This document shows, piece by piece, positions 24,595 through 32,480 of a stretch of DNA of 64,000 bases. Position numbers and translations under genes: made by a program. The notes beneath the pieces are model-generated. The model saw nothing but the letters and a program-made list of their open reading frames with translations, was not told where the DNA came from and searched no databases. Source of the stretch: Clostridia bacterium (GTDB taxonomy: Bacteria > Bacillota > Clostridia > Christensenellales > CAG-138). The stretch is from the NCBI GenBank assembly GCA_016292635.1, contig JAEDIC010000002.1:62001-126000 (forward strand), given 5' to 3'. Numbering within the stretch: position 1 is the stretch's first letter; every line of letters starts with the position of its first letter.

Positions 24595-24640
24595 AATAAG
24601 CGATACTTGGTCACTTTTGGCTGAGTATCGCTTATTTTTT
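24595..24640 (+). terminator. Strong terminator after the VanW lipoprotein gene
   Basis: A perfect 13-bp stem, AATAAGCGATACT with AGTATCGCTTATT, followed by TTTT. Confidence 0.85.
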
Positions 24641-24806
24641 TGCCCACAATTAGAAAGAATGGATATATTATGCAATTTTGGTTACATTAGATGCGGAGTA
24701 AATAAATCTGCATCCGGGAAATTTTTCATCTCTGACTATCTTTTTGCCGTTCTGCTTCGTTATACTAAGTGAAAGCGCTTTTATTCTACAGGAGAGGAGG
24801 AAAAAC

Positions 24807-25325
24807 ATGGACGGCGATTTCCTGCTCATGCGCAGGATGCAAAATGGCGATGATCAGGCCATCGAATCCTTTGTGCGCAAGTTCTACCCAAAGATTTTGA
24901 GATACTGTCACCTACATATCAAAGATTCCGGTTTCGCGGAAGATCTGACCCAGGAAACCTTTGCCCGGTTTTTCCGCACTCTCTATCAGTATCAGCACTA
25001 TGGGAAGGCTGCGAATTACCTGTATGTGATTTCAGGCAATCTGTGCCGGGATTATTACAGAAAGCCGGAAGAACTGCCAATGGAGGAACTCCCGGAACAC
25101 CCAGCCCGCCTGATGGAATCCCTGGATTTGCGGATGGACGTCCATATGGCTCTGGAACGTCTTCCACAGGAACTGCAGGAAGTAACCATCCTGTATTTCT
25201 TTCAGGAAGTCAGGCAAAAGGACATTGCCAGAATTTTGGGTATCGGTCTGCCACTGGTGAAGTACCGGATCAAACGTGCAAAAGAATTACTGGCGATTTA
25301 TTTAGGGAAGGAGGATTTTGAATGA
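24807..25325 (+). CDS. ECF-type RNA polymerase sigma factor
   Basis: A 172-residue sigma factor with region 2 (AIESFVRKFYPKILRYCHLHI, then DLTQETFARFFRTLYQY) and region 4 (LPQELQEVTILYFFQEVRQ, then IARILGIGLPLVKYRIKRAKELL). It lacks regions 1 and 3, as ECF factors do. ATG at 24807 follows GGAGAGGAGG. Isoleucine is encoded by ATT/ATC and not ATA, unlike the flanking host genes. Its stop overlaps the next start (ATGA). It probably directs transcription of this four-gene operon. Confidence 0.9.
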   Translation: MDGDFLLMRRMQNGDDQAIESFVRKFYPKILRYCHLHIKDSGFAEDLTQETFARFFRTLYQYQHYGKAANYLYVISGNLCRDYYRKPEELPMEELPEHPARLMESLDLRMDVHMALERLPQELQEVTILYFFQEVRQKDIARILGIGLPLVKYRIKRAKELLAIYLGKEDFE

Positions 25326-26056
25326 AGGAGCTCTTTCGTTTTGATGTTATCTGTAATGAATCCAAAGTTCAGAAAACCATCGATGTTTCCAAGAAAGCGT
25401 TTCTTGCCGGGGAATCGGAACGAACCGTATCCCACATGGAATTTCTGTATCATCAAAGCAAATATATCAAGAAACGTTGGTGGCTGATGCAGGGACTGCT
25501 GCTTGCCTTTGTCTGTTTCCTGCTGCACAATACAGAAACTGATTTCATTACGCGCCGCATTCTTGGGCTTACCGGACCGCTGTTTGTCATTCTGATTTAT
25601 CCGGAAATCTGGAAAAACCGGAGTTTCGATGCCTTGGAGGTCGAATGTACAACATTTTACACCCTTCGTTCCATCTATGCGGCACGGCTGACCCTCTTTG
25701 CCGGGGTGGATGTGGCGCTGCTGTCAGCGTTCTATGCCGGAGCATCCCTGCTGACCAGAATGACGCTCTGGGAAATGCTCACGCAGTTTCTGCTCCCCTT
25801 TAATTTGACCTGCTGTATCTGCTTCCGAACCCTTTACAGCAAGCGGATCAATTCTCAGGCGCTTTCCCTGCTCCTGTGTGTCCTCTGGGCTGGAGTCTGG
25901 TCAATGCTCATTCTAAATGATGCTGTTTTCCTTGCCATTTCTGTTCCTGTGTGGGTATCTTTGCTGGCTGCATCCGTTTTCTTCATGGGATATACCATCT
26001 ATCGTGGGCAGAGGGAATGGCAAAGCATTCTGGAGGTGAAACCTTTATGGATTTGA
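25322..26056 (+). CDS. Multi-span membrane protein, possibly anti-sigma or transporter partner
   Basis: A 244-residue protein with a cytoplasmic N-terminal part of about 55 residues and about six membrane spans (WWLMQGLLLAFVCFLL, ILGLTGPLFVILIYP and later segments). I recognise no named domain. Coupled to the sigma gene by a 4-bp overlap and overlapping the ABC ATPase start by 10 bp, it belongs to the same unit. Proteins in this place often restrain the sigma factor or form part of the exporter; the sequence does not decide. Confidence 0.7.
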   Translation: MKELFRFDVICNESKVQKTIDVSKKAFLAGESERTVSHMEFLYHQSKYIKKRWWLMQGLLLAFVCFLLHNTETDFITRRILGLTGPLFVILIYPEIWKNRSFDALEVECTTFYTLRSIYAARLTLFAGVDVALLSAFYAGASLLTRMTLWEMLTQFLLPFNLTCCICFRTLYSKRINSQALSLLLCVLWAGVWSMLILNDAVFLAISVPVWVSLLAASVFFMGYTIYRGQREWQSILEVKPLWI

Positions 26057-26934
26057 AAATTACCAACTTAACAAAAGAATTTGGCGGCTTCAAAGCCGTT
26101 GACCATTTCAGCTATGAATTAAGCTGCGGTGTCTATGGTCTGCTTGGCGTCAACGGTGCTGGTAAAACCACCCTGATGCGGATGCTGACCACCTTGATGA
26201 AACCCACATCCGGCTGCATCACCTGGGATGGAGAAGATATTTTTGCCATGGATGGCAGATACCGGAATCTGTTGGGATATCTTCCTCAGGATTTTGGGTA
26301 CTATCCCGACTTTTCCATCTACGACTACCTGATGTACATTGCCAACCTCAAAGGGATCCGCCCTGCGGTGGCAAAGCAGCGGGTCAAGGAACTGCTGAAG
26401 CAGGTTGGTCTGGTGAAAGCCCAGTACAAGAAAATGAAAACCCTCTCTGGCGGCATGAAGCGCCGGGCAGGCATTGCCCAGGCCATGCTGAACGACCCCA
26501 AAATTCTAATTCTGGACGAGCCTACCGCCGGTCTGGACCCCGGCGAGCGGATCCGTTTTCGGAATCTGATCAGCGAACTTTCGGAGGACCGAATTGTACT
26601 GCTGTCCACCCATATCGTTTCGGATATTGAGTATATCGCGGATGACATTCTGCTGATAAAGGACGGCTGCCTTGCCATTTCCGGTACGGCTGAGGAGCTC
26701 ATTGACTCCATACCGGAACCAGTTTGGAACTGTACTGTGCCAAAAAGCAAGATCGACGCCTGTCTGAAGGCATACAAAGTTGCAAATGTGAAGACTATTC
26801 CCGGCGGCGCGGAGCTGCGAATCGTTTCCAAGGGACGACCCGCAGAAGATGCCGTCAGGGCGGAACCAACTTTGGAGGATGTTTTCCTCTGCTATTTCGG
26901 AGAAAGGACAGGTGATAGCGATGGTACGGTATGA
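26047..26934 (+). CDS. ABC transporter ATP-binding protein (exporter type)
   Basis: A 295-residue ATPase with Walker A (LLGVNGAGKTTLM), Q-loop (GYLPQDFG), signature (LSGGMKRRAG), Walker B (ILILDEPTAGLDP) and H-loop (LLSTHIVSD). The sequence class is that of CcmA/bacitracin-type exporters paired with ABC-2 permeases. The start is at 26047, which overlaps the previous stop. The likely partner is the permease that follows. Cargo could be an antimicrobial peptide or lipid; nothing in the sequence specifies it. Confidence 0.93.
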   Translation: MDLKITNLTKEFGGFKAVDHFSYELSCGVYGLLGVNGAGKTTLMRMLTTLMKPTSGCITWDGEDIFAMDGRYRNLLGYLPQDFGYYPDFSIYDYLMYIANLKGIRPAVAKQRVKELLKQVGLVKAQYKKMKTLSGGMKRRAGIAQAMLNDPKILILDEPTAGLDPGERIRFRNLISELSEDRIVLLSTHIVSDIEYIADDILLIKDGCLAISGTAEELIDSIPEPVWNCTVPKSKIDACLKAYKVANVKTIPGGAELRIVSKGRPAEDAVRAEPTLEDVFLCYFGERTGDSDGTV

Positions 26935-28162
26935 ACTGAAAAAGGTGTTTGGTTCCGTTGGCGGTAAGATCGCCCTGATACTTTATATTGCTGTTTTGGC
27001 CCTGTCCTGTTGGTTATCATCCACAGGCGCAACGAATATCGAGGTAAAGTGGGTCAACGAGCAGGGAAAAAGTGAATATGGGCTAACTGCCGTTCAAAAC
27101 TTGCGTGATGCCCAGAAGGAATGGGAAGGTTGGGTAGACCAGGAAACGTTGACCAGAGTGATTCAGGAAAACCAGAGAATCAATGCGACACCGGAAGCAA
27201 ATTCAGATAGTGTGCAGCAACGCGATATTGCGTATAGCTGGAAACAGGGCTTTATGCCCATCCGGGAAATGGTGAATCATTCCTATGCTGATGATTTTCG
27301 GAAGTACGATTATTACACCGCTGACAGAATGACTTCCATCGATGTAGATGCGTTTTACGCGAACCGAGAAAAGCTGCTGACCGATTGGCTGTATGACGAA
27401 ACGGACGCGGGCTACTCCATGTATTCTGAACCGGAAAAGCAGTACATTATTGGGCAGTATAGGCAATTACAGACACCATTCTATTTTACATACCACGAAG
27501 GCTGGCATCAGCTTCTGGAAAACGCCGGATATATTCCCTCACTGGGAATTTTGATTCTGGGTTTTCTGTTGGCTGGCATCTTCTCTAACGAATTCAAATG
27601 GAAAGCGGATGCGATGTATTTTTCCACCCTTTGTGGCAGGAATAAAGCTACCTCTGCCAAGATCAAGGCGGGTTTTCTGCTGGTGACGGTCCTGTACTGG
27701 GGAGCCATGCTGATCTATAGCCTGTTTACCCTTTGCTATCTCGGCTTCGAGGGCGGAAACTGCGTTATCCAGTGGCTGCTCTGGAAAAGTATCTATAATC
27801 TTAATATGTGGCAAGCCTGGATGCTGGCTCTCGTATCCGGCTACATCGGCAACCTTTTCCTGGCGTTGCTGACCATGTGGATCTCTGCGAAAACCAAGTC
27901 TGCCGTTTTTGCAGTGACCACACCCTTTATCCTGGTTTTTCTGCCGGCATTTCTGGAAGGAATTCCGGGTTGGTTGAGTAAAATTTCAGGGCTCATGCCG
28001 TCCCATTTGCTGGAACTCTATCAGAATCTGGGCTCCTTCAAAATTCTCACCGTCTTTGGTAAGGTTTTCCGTACTTTAGATGTCAGTATTCCGCTATATC
28101 TGATGCTGTCCATCATATTGGTCCCCATGATGTATCGGGAATATCAAAGGAAAAGAGCATAA
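26921..28162 (+). CDS. ABC-2 type permease
   Basis: A 413-residue membrane protein. It has an N-terminal span (KIALILYIAVLALSCWLSS), a long extracytoplasmic loop of about 160 residues (rich in Trp, Tyr and Gln) and then about five spans (LGILILGFLLAGIFSNEFK onward). This layout matches ABC-2 permeases of antibiotic-type exporters. ATG at 26921 overlaps the ATPase end by 14 bp. Last gene of the acquired operon; no strong terminator directly follows. Confidence 0.85.
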   Translation: MVRYELKKVFGSVGGKIALILYIAVLALSCWLSSTGATNIEVKWVNEQGKSEYGLTAVQNLRDAQKEWEGWVDQETLTRVIQENQRINATPEANSDSVQQRDIAYSWKQGFMPIREMVNHSYADDFRKYDYYTADRMTSIDVDAFYANREKLLTDWLYDETDAGYSMYSEPEKQYIIGQYRQLQTPFYFTYHEGWHQLLENAGYIPSLGILILGFLLAGIFSNEFKWKADAMYFSTLCGRNKATSAKIKAGFLLVTVLYWGAMLIYSLFTLCYLGFEGGNCVIQWLLWKSIYNLNMWQAWMLALVSGYIGNLFLALLTMWISAKTKSAVFAVTTPFILVFLPAFLEGIPGWLSKISGLMPSHLLELYQNLGSFKILTVFGKVFRTLDVSIPLYLMLSIILVPMMYREYQRKRA

Positions 28163-28314
28163 TCATTACAGTACGATATGAATAGCTGCCAAATTGATTC
28201 AATATGGATTAGCTGCGTGCGAATAGATACGCAAAGATTCCTTGTATTCTTACAGGACTTTTCAAGAGCCTGCATAGTATGATAAGCGTGAAATCAAAAA
28301 GGAGGTATTACACC

Positions 28315-28404
28315 ATGTGCCGCAGCAATCCTTCTTTCCTACGGTTATTACAGGATGTCCTTCCAATTCGGTGCGGCACAGCCTGGCGTGTAATACAGGA
28401 TTAG
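28315..28404 (+). CDS. Very small ORF with strong ribosome binding site (29 aa)
   Basis: AAGGAGGT lies 8 nt before ATG; the 29-codon frame (MCRSNPSFLRLLQDVLPIR onward) ends at TAG. It may be a leader peptide or a remnant of a longer gene. Nothing recognisable. Another short frame (MKRNRKRIQDSLERAFLFP, 28580-28639) ends just before the oriT-like repeat. Confidence 0.3.
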   Translation: MCRSNPSFLRLLQDVLPIRCGTAWRVIQD

Positions 28405-28640
28405 CAAAAAAGCTCCAAACCAGCCAAATCATGAAACGCAGCCGAAAGAATGAACAGACTATACATCAGGCATGGGGCAGCGGAAATTGCTGCCCTCCCA
28501 AGGGCGCACCCGTTCATGCTCCTGTTTGATTTCAATTATAGCGCAATTTCATGAATATGGATGTTACGTTGGGAGCCTTATGAAAAGGAATAGAAAACGG
28601 ATTCAAGATTCCCTCGAAAGAGCGTTCCTGTTCCCTTAGT

Positions 28641-28690
28641 AATTATACTGAGGGCGCACTTCTATACGGGGTAGCCCCCGTATGTGCGCT
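28641..28690 (-). other. Probable oriT of MobQ (RSF1010-like) type
   Basis: On the minus strand an 8-bp perfect inverted repeat (ATACGGGG/CCCCGTAT with a 4-nt loop, 28664-28683) is followed by AGAAGTGCGCCCTCAG. The known RSF1010/R1162 nick region has the same plan: an inverted repeat followed by TAAGTGCGCCCT. An outer GCGCAC/GTGCGC pair (28654-28659, 28684-28689) extends the palindrome. The match is by pattern only; no relaxase gene remains nearby. Confidence 0.65.
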
Positions 28691-28701
28691 GGGTGAGACT
28701 G

Positions 28702-28734
28702 AACAGCCCGGGCACCTGAAGTCCGGGCTGTTTT
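28702..28734 (+). terminator. Hairpin terminator after the oriT-like site
   Basis: AACAGCCCGG pairs perfectly with CCGGGCTGTT around an 11-nt loop, continuing into TTTT. Confidence 0.7.
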
Positions 28735-28990
28735 GCGTCACTTCGTTCCGAACAAGGGGCTGATCTCGCCTGCCGGCTCGGTCAGCGCTTCAAAGCGTTT
28801 CACGCTTTGAGGTCTCCACTGGAGACCCGCGCCCCCTTGCGCCGCGAAAGCGGCTATCTTTGCAGACTTGGTCAGCAGAAACGGTTTTACAAACCATTCC
28901 CGCTAATCAAGTTTTTATATTGTGAGTCTGACCGTCAGTAAATGCTGGCGGTCATTTTATATTCAAATCTTTAAGGAGGTCATTCAAAAA

Positions 28991-29113
28991 ATGCCAAAAC
29001 AGAAACCTCTATCCTAACTGGAAGCGGAGAGAGCCGCCTGTGAACAGCGGCTTGCCCAGCTACAACACAAGGCACAGCAGTATGAAAACCGAATTTCAGA
29101 TTTCGGAATTTAA
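28991..29113 (+). pseudogene. Broken DUF3847-like gene from a mobile element
   Basis: MPKQKPLS is followed by an in-frame TAA (29015-29017). The frame then continues LEAERAACEQRLAQLQHKAQ and QYENRISDFGI before stopping. The combined pattern (MPKxKPLSxLEAE, repeated Gln/Leu, QYENRIS) matches DUF3847 proteins, which in clostridial conjugative or mobilisable elements sit just before the relaxase. AAGGAGGT lies upstream. The C-terminal part and the relaxase are gone. Confidence 0.7.
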
Positions 29114-29170
29114 CTGTCTTACGAACACCCCGCTTAAGTTCCGGCTTTATTATTATGCGTATTTCCCTTA

Positions 29171-29710
29171 CTAGGTAAGCTTACGGCAATACTGGGTATA
29201 TAGCTTATTCGTGCAGTTCGAGCATTCCGGGGTCTCGTTCGAATACTCCCAGAATCTCTCCGAGTACATCAGTATATACAGTTCCCATACCAGCAGCGCC
29301 ATGAAGAACAAGCTCCATGAGTAAAAGTTCTTGGTGATGCAGCAGCGGGCCTTAATCAGCAGCCTTAAAGGACACCATAGCAATACGCAAGTTAGATCGC
29401 ATACCAAGAATGCCGCAGTTATCATAAACATGGCGGTATGGTTCAGCGCCTTTGCAAAATACAGTACGGCTATTGCGGCAAGGACCGGCCACAGTACCAT
29501 GACCTTATAGGCGGATCTTGTGGTGGACACCATGTATTCCTTTAGGACAATATTATTTGTCTTATCCACTATGGGCCTGAAATGCGGCGGCAGCCAACTG
29601 GAAAAGCGCTTTCCATACGGGATATCAAACTCCTCCGTCCGCCATATCCGCATACATACGCACATACAAGGCAACGGGCTTCCGCCCTGTTCCCAATAGC
29701 CTTGCCCCAA
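29171..29710 (-). CDS. Uncharacterised membrane protein with Cys-rich tail
   Basis: A protein of up to 179 residues with about three membrane spans (VLWPVLAAIAVLYFAKAL, MFMITAAFLVCDLTCVLLWC and SLFFMALLVWELYILM). The C-terminal tail holds paired cysteines (ECSNCTNKLYTQYC). No family recognised. The start is uncertain: a TTG at 29710 has GGAG upstream, and an ATG about 17 codons later is an alternative. It directly borders the decayed island and could belong to it or to the host. Confidence 0.5.
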   Translation of the reverse strand: MGQGYWEQGGSPLPCMCVCMRIWRTEEFDIPYGKRFSSWLPPHFRPIVDKTNNIVLKEYMVSTTRSAYKVMVLWPVLAAIAVLYFAKALNHTAMFMITAAFLVCDLTCVLLWCPLRLLIKARCCITKNFYSWSLFFMALLVWELYILMYSERFWEYSNETPECSNCTNKLYTQYCRKLT

Positions 29711-29779
29711 AGTTTCTCCGGATTTATGGCTGTTATATTGCGTTATTCCGCTTTTGGGAGATTGGTTTGCGTGAGAGAA

Positions 29780-30526
29780 TCAGGCCAATACCGTAGCCCG
29801 CAGTATGGTGAGCGCTCCGCAGAAACCCACCACGCCGTATATCACCTTGCGCAACGCATCCACGCTTATCTTATTATATACCTTGCCGCCAATATAGTTG
29901 GCAAGCAGCATGGCGGCAATGTTGGGTATCATCAGCCACAGCACCTTTTCGGTGATAAAACCGTTCGCCATGCGTCCCACGGTGGTAACAGCGTTGGATA
30001 TAACGAAGAAATATTGTATGTTGACCAGATATTCGTCCTTTGAATGGCTGCAGCTGAGAAAGTATACCACCATTGGCGGCCCGCCCATGGAGAACATTCC
30101 CGACAAAACGCCGCCTATGCTGCCGGATATCATGGCGTTTTTAGTGTTTGCCTTTATGCTTATCCGTCCGCTGAAGAAGGTGAAGTATATACTCATGGCG
30201 CAGAGCGCTATTCCAAGCAGCAGCATGAGAAGGCTTGGGGCTGCGTTCTTTACGAACACCACCGCAAAGCAGCTTATGATACAATAGGGTATAAGCGGCA
30301 GTATAACTTTTTTCATGCTCTGGCTGCCCCTCATAGTATAAGCCACCACGCAGGAAGCAACCAGCGAGCCAATTCCGGAAAGGGCTGTAGATTCGCCAAA
30401 TCCCAATATCAGCGGATAAAACATCATAACTATCACGCCGTATCCGAAGCCGCTTACCCGCTGAACGAATACCCCGAGAAAAGACGCAAAACCTATTAAT
30501 GCAAATGTGGATACCGTCAGGTCCAT
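29780..30526 (-). CDS. TauE/SafE (TSUP) family membrane permease
   Basis: A 248-residue protein with seven or eight membrane spans and the two family repeats, visible as GFASFLGVFVQRVSGFGYGVI in the first half and SGSIGGVLSGMFSMGGPPMVVYFL in the second. TSUP permeases move sulfite, sulfonates or other small organic anions, often outward. The substrate is not indicated by neighbours. Monocistronic. Confidence 0.9.
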   Translation of the reverse strand: MDLTVSTFALIGFASFLGVFVQRVSGFGYGVIVMMFYPLILGFGESTALSGIGSLVASCVVAYTMRGSQSMKKVILPLIPYCIISCFAVVFVKNAAPSLLMLLLGIALCAMSIYFTFFSGRISIKANTKNAMISGSIGGVLSGMFSMGGPPMVVYFLSCSHSKDEYLVNIQYFFVISNAVTTVGRMANGFITEKVLWLMIPNIAAMLLANYIGGKVYNKISVDALRKVIYGVVGFCGALTILRATVLA

Positions 30527-30671
30527 CTAAAACCTCTGAATATAGATATAAGCGTATTATCTCATTTTGCGCCGCCAAGTTCAACGGCTGCGTAAAGTAT
30601 TTTGTGCCGCCGCCATCACACCGGGGGTCCGAAATCGCGCCATTTATTTATGCAAAATCTTTTGCCGCACC

Positions 30672-30700
30672 TTGCCAAATCGCAAATAAAAATGTAGTAT
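30672..30700 (+). promoter_or_regulatory. Probable promoter of the rubrerythrin gene
   Basis: TTGCCA, a 17-nt spacer and TAGTAT, about 95 bp before the start. Confidence 0.5.
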
Positions 30701-30794
30701 TTATATAGTGCGTAATATGACTATTTGTCCGCTGCGCATCCCTGTATCGGCATTACAGCCAATACTGTAAAAAAATATATCAGGAGGATTGATT

Positions 30795-31337
30795 ATGAAA
30801 TTCCGCTGCACCATTTGTGGTTATGTTCACGAGGGCGATGCCGCCCCCGAATTCTGCCCCACCTGCAAAGCCGGCGCCGAAAAGTTTGTTGCCGTTGACG
30901 AGACCAAGCTGAGCTGGGCCGCCGAGCACGTAGTAGGCGTTGCCAAGGGCGTAGATCCCGAGATCATCGAAGGTCTCCGCGCCAACTTCACCGGCGAATG
31001 CACCGAAGTAGGTATGTATCTTGCCATGGCCCGCGTAGCCCATCGCGAGGGCTATCCCGAGATCGGTCTCTACTGGGAAAAGGCCGCCTATGAAGAAGCA
31101 GAGCACGCCGCCAAGTTTGCAGAGCTTTTGGGCGAAGTTATCACCGACAGCACCAAGAAAAACCTTGAGATGCGCGTAGAAGCCGAAAACGGCGCCACCG
31201 AAGGCAAGTTCATGCTGGCAAAGCGCGCCAAGGAGCTCAATCTTGACGCTATCCATGACACTGTTCATGAAATGGCTCGAGACGAAGCCCGCCACGGCAA
31301 GGCTTTCGAGGGCCTGCTGAAGAGATACTTCAACTAA
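30795..31337 (+). CDS. Reverse-type rubrerythrin (peroxide reductase)
   Basis: The 180-residue protein places the rubredoxin-like iron site first ([20 protein letters not shown]) and the diiron four-helix domain after it ([22 protein letters not shown], then [14 protein letters not shown] and [13 protein letters not shown] with the ExxH ligands). This is the 'reverse' arrangement found in clostridia, where it reduces hydrogen peroxide with electrons from rubredoxin or NADH. ATG at 30795 has GGAGG 7 nt upstream. The codon bias toward GCC/GGC suggests high expression. Confidence 0.95.
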   Translation: MKFRCTICGYVHEGDAAPEFCPTCKAGAEKFVAVDETKLSWAAEHVVGVAKGVDPEIIEGLRANFTGECTEVGMYLAMARVAHREGYPEIGLYWEKAAYEEAEHAAKFAELLGEVITDSTKKNLEMRVEAENGATEGKFMLAKRAKELNLDAIHDTVHEMARDEARHGKAFEGLLKRYFN

Positions 31338-31350
31338 AATCAGCATAAGA

Positions 31351-31376
31351 AAAGGGAGCGTTCGCTCCCTTTTTTC
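31351..31376 (+). terminator. Terminator after rubrerythrin
   Basis: AAAGGGAGCG pairs with CGCTCCCTTT around TT, ending in a T-run. Repeat copy C starts immediately afterwards. Confidence 0.85.
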
Positions 31377-31377
31377 A

Positions 31378-31480
31378 GTCTGTCGAAAAAGTGGCATTGA
31401 GCTGCTTTTTCGATGTTTACATGGCTCCCTTGTGCCTACAGCACGGCCGGGGAGCCATTCAAAGCATCTGCCATTTATTG
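31378..31480 (-). repeat. Dispersed structured repeat, truncated copy C
   Basis: Reverse orientation. The end CTGTCGAAAAAGTGG, the GCTCCC hairpin half and ACGGCCGGGGAGCCAT are present, then similarity stops shortly before the end of the P-loop gene. The GTGGCA stem has decayed (GAGCTGCTTTTTC in place of ATGCCACTTTTTC). Confidence 0.7.
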
Positions 31481-31489
31481 TTTCCCGGA

Positions 31490-32464
31490 TCAACGGCTGT
31501 AGTGGCTGAACATGGTGTCGGTGGCCTGCCTTATAGCCTTGGTCACGTCCGCAACCTTATCCTTATCCCACTTATCCGGCTCGCTGCGCAGGAAAGAAGT
31601 CTTATCCACTCTGTTGTCGAACACTCCTATAGGTACATGGTAGGTAGTGCCATGAGCCTTTACGGTGACAGTGTTCTCCACATCGGCGTTCTTTATGAGA
31701 TACTCCATATCATCACAGCCATAGTCCCCAAGCATTACCGCCATGGGCACTCCGTGATGCAGGTTGGAACCGGGATCATTTGGATCCTCCCTGTCCGCGT
31801 TCTTGCGGCGGGACTCCTCGGGAGTTACCCAGATATAGAGTATAACGGCATTTTCCAGTATTTCGGGACAGAACATAGGCAGAGAATACTGATAGCCAAA
31901 GGTACCTGTAAGGGGCATGGAAGCGCCGTCCGGGCCACCGCGGGCGCATTCTATTATGATTGTTTTATTCTCGAAGCTCTCCGGATAACCCGCATGCTTC
32001 TCGTCCAGCATCGTCCGGGCCTCTTTTTCCAGTATGCCTGCCAATTTGTCACGTATCTCTTCCTTGAGAAGGCCCATTCTGGGCTTTATGCCGGCGGCAA
32101 GACCTGCCCGGTCGAACCTGTCGAACAGCAGCCTTGCGGCGGAGTCGGTATTTATAACATTGCGGTTCATAAGGTCGTGATAGTCCTCATTGAGCAGGTT
32201 ACACAAAGTGCCCCAATCTCGTCCGTCCTTGAAGGGCTCTTCACCGGGGTAAAATACCCGCTCCTGCCCCATGGCCTGCAGCTCATTGTCTATGCGCCGC
32301 ATCATATGAACATAGGGAAAGTCGTCCAGCTGAAGGTTTTCGCCGATATGGAATTCCTCCTGCAGCCTTCCGGGCTCCATATGGGCCATGAAGTTTCTCA
32401 CCTCGGACTTGCCGGAGGCTGGCAGGGCCTGCAAAAGTACTACCTTGAATATGTTGTTTTTCAT
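31490..32464 (-). CDS. Unrecognised P-loop protein in the phn/nucleotidase cluster
   Basis: A 324-residue soluble protein starting FKVVLLQALPASGKSEVRNFM, where LPASGKSE resembles a kinase-type Walker A loop. Later IIIECARGGPDG could hold the second acidic motif. The C-terminal half includes LYIWVTPEESRRKNADREDPND, a basic lid-like stretch. The pattern suggests a nucleotide or small-molecule kinase, but I recognise no named family. It starts 16 bp after the 5'-nucleotidase stop and closes that operon. Confidence 0.6.
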   Translation of the reverse strand: MKNNIFKVVLLQALPASGKSEVRNFMAHMEPGRLQEEFHIGENLQLDDFPYVHMMRRIDNELQAMGQERVFYPGEEPFKDGRDWGTLCNLLNEDYHDLMNRNVINTDSAARLLFDRFDRAGLAAGIKPRMGLLKEEIRDKLAGILEKEARTMLDEKHAGYPESFENKTIIIECARGGPDGASMPLTGTFGYQYSLPMFCPEILENAVILYIWVTPEESRRKNADREDPNDPGSNLHHGVPMAVMLGDYGCDDMEYLIKNADVENTVTVKAHGTTYHVPIGVFDNRVDKTSFLRSEPDKWDKDKVADVTKAIRQATDTMFSHYSR

Positions 32465-32480
32465 GATTGCTCCTTATCCT

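Larger units (their letters stand above)
28163..29170. other. Decayed mobilisation region (about 1 kb without an intact gene)
   Basis: The stretch after the ABC operon contains two tiny ORFs with strong ribosome binding sites, an oriT-like inverted repeat, a terminator hairpin, GC-rich sequence typical of the region before relaxase genes in clostridial mobile elements, and a broken DUF3847 gene. No relaxase, recombinase or attachment site was found. Confidence 0.65.
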
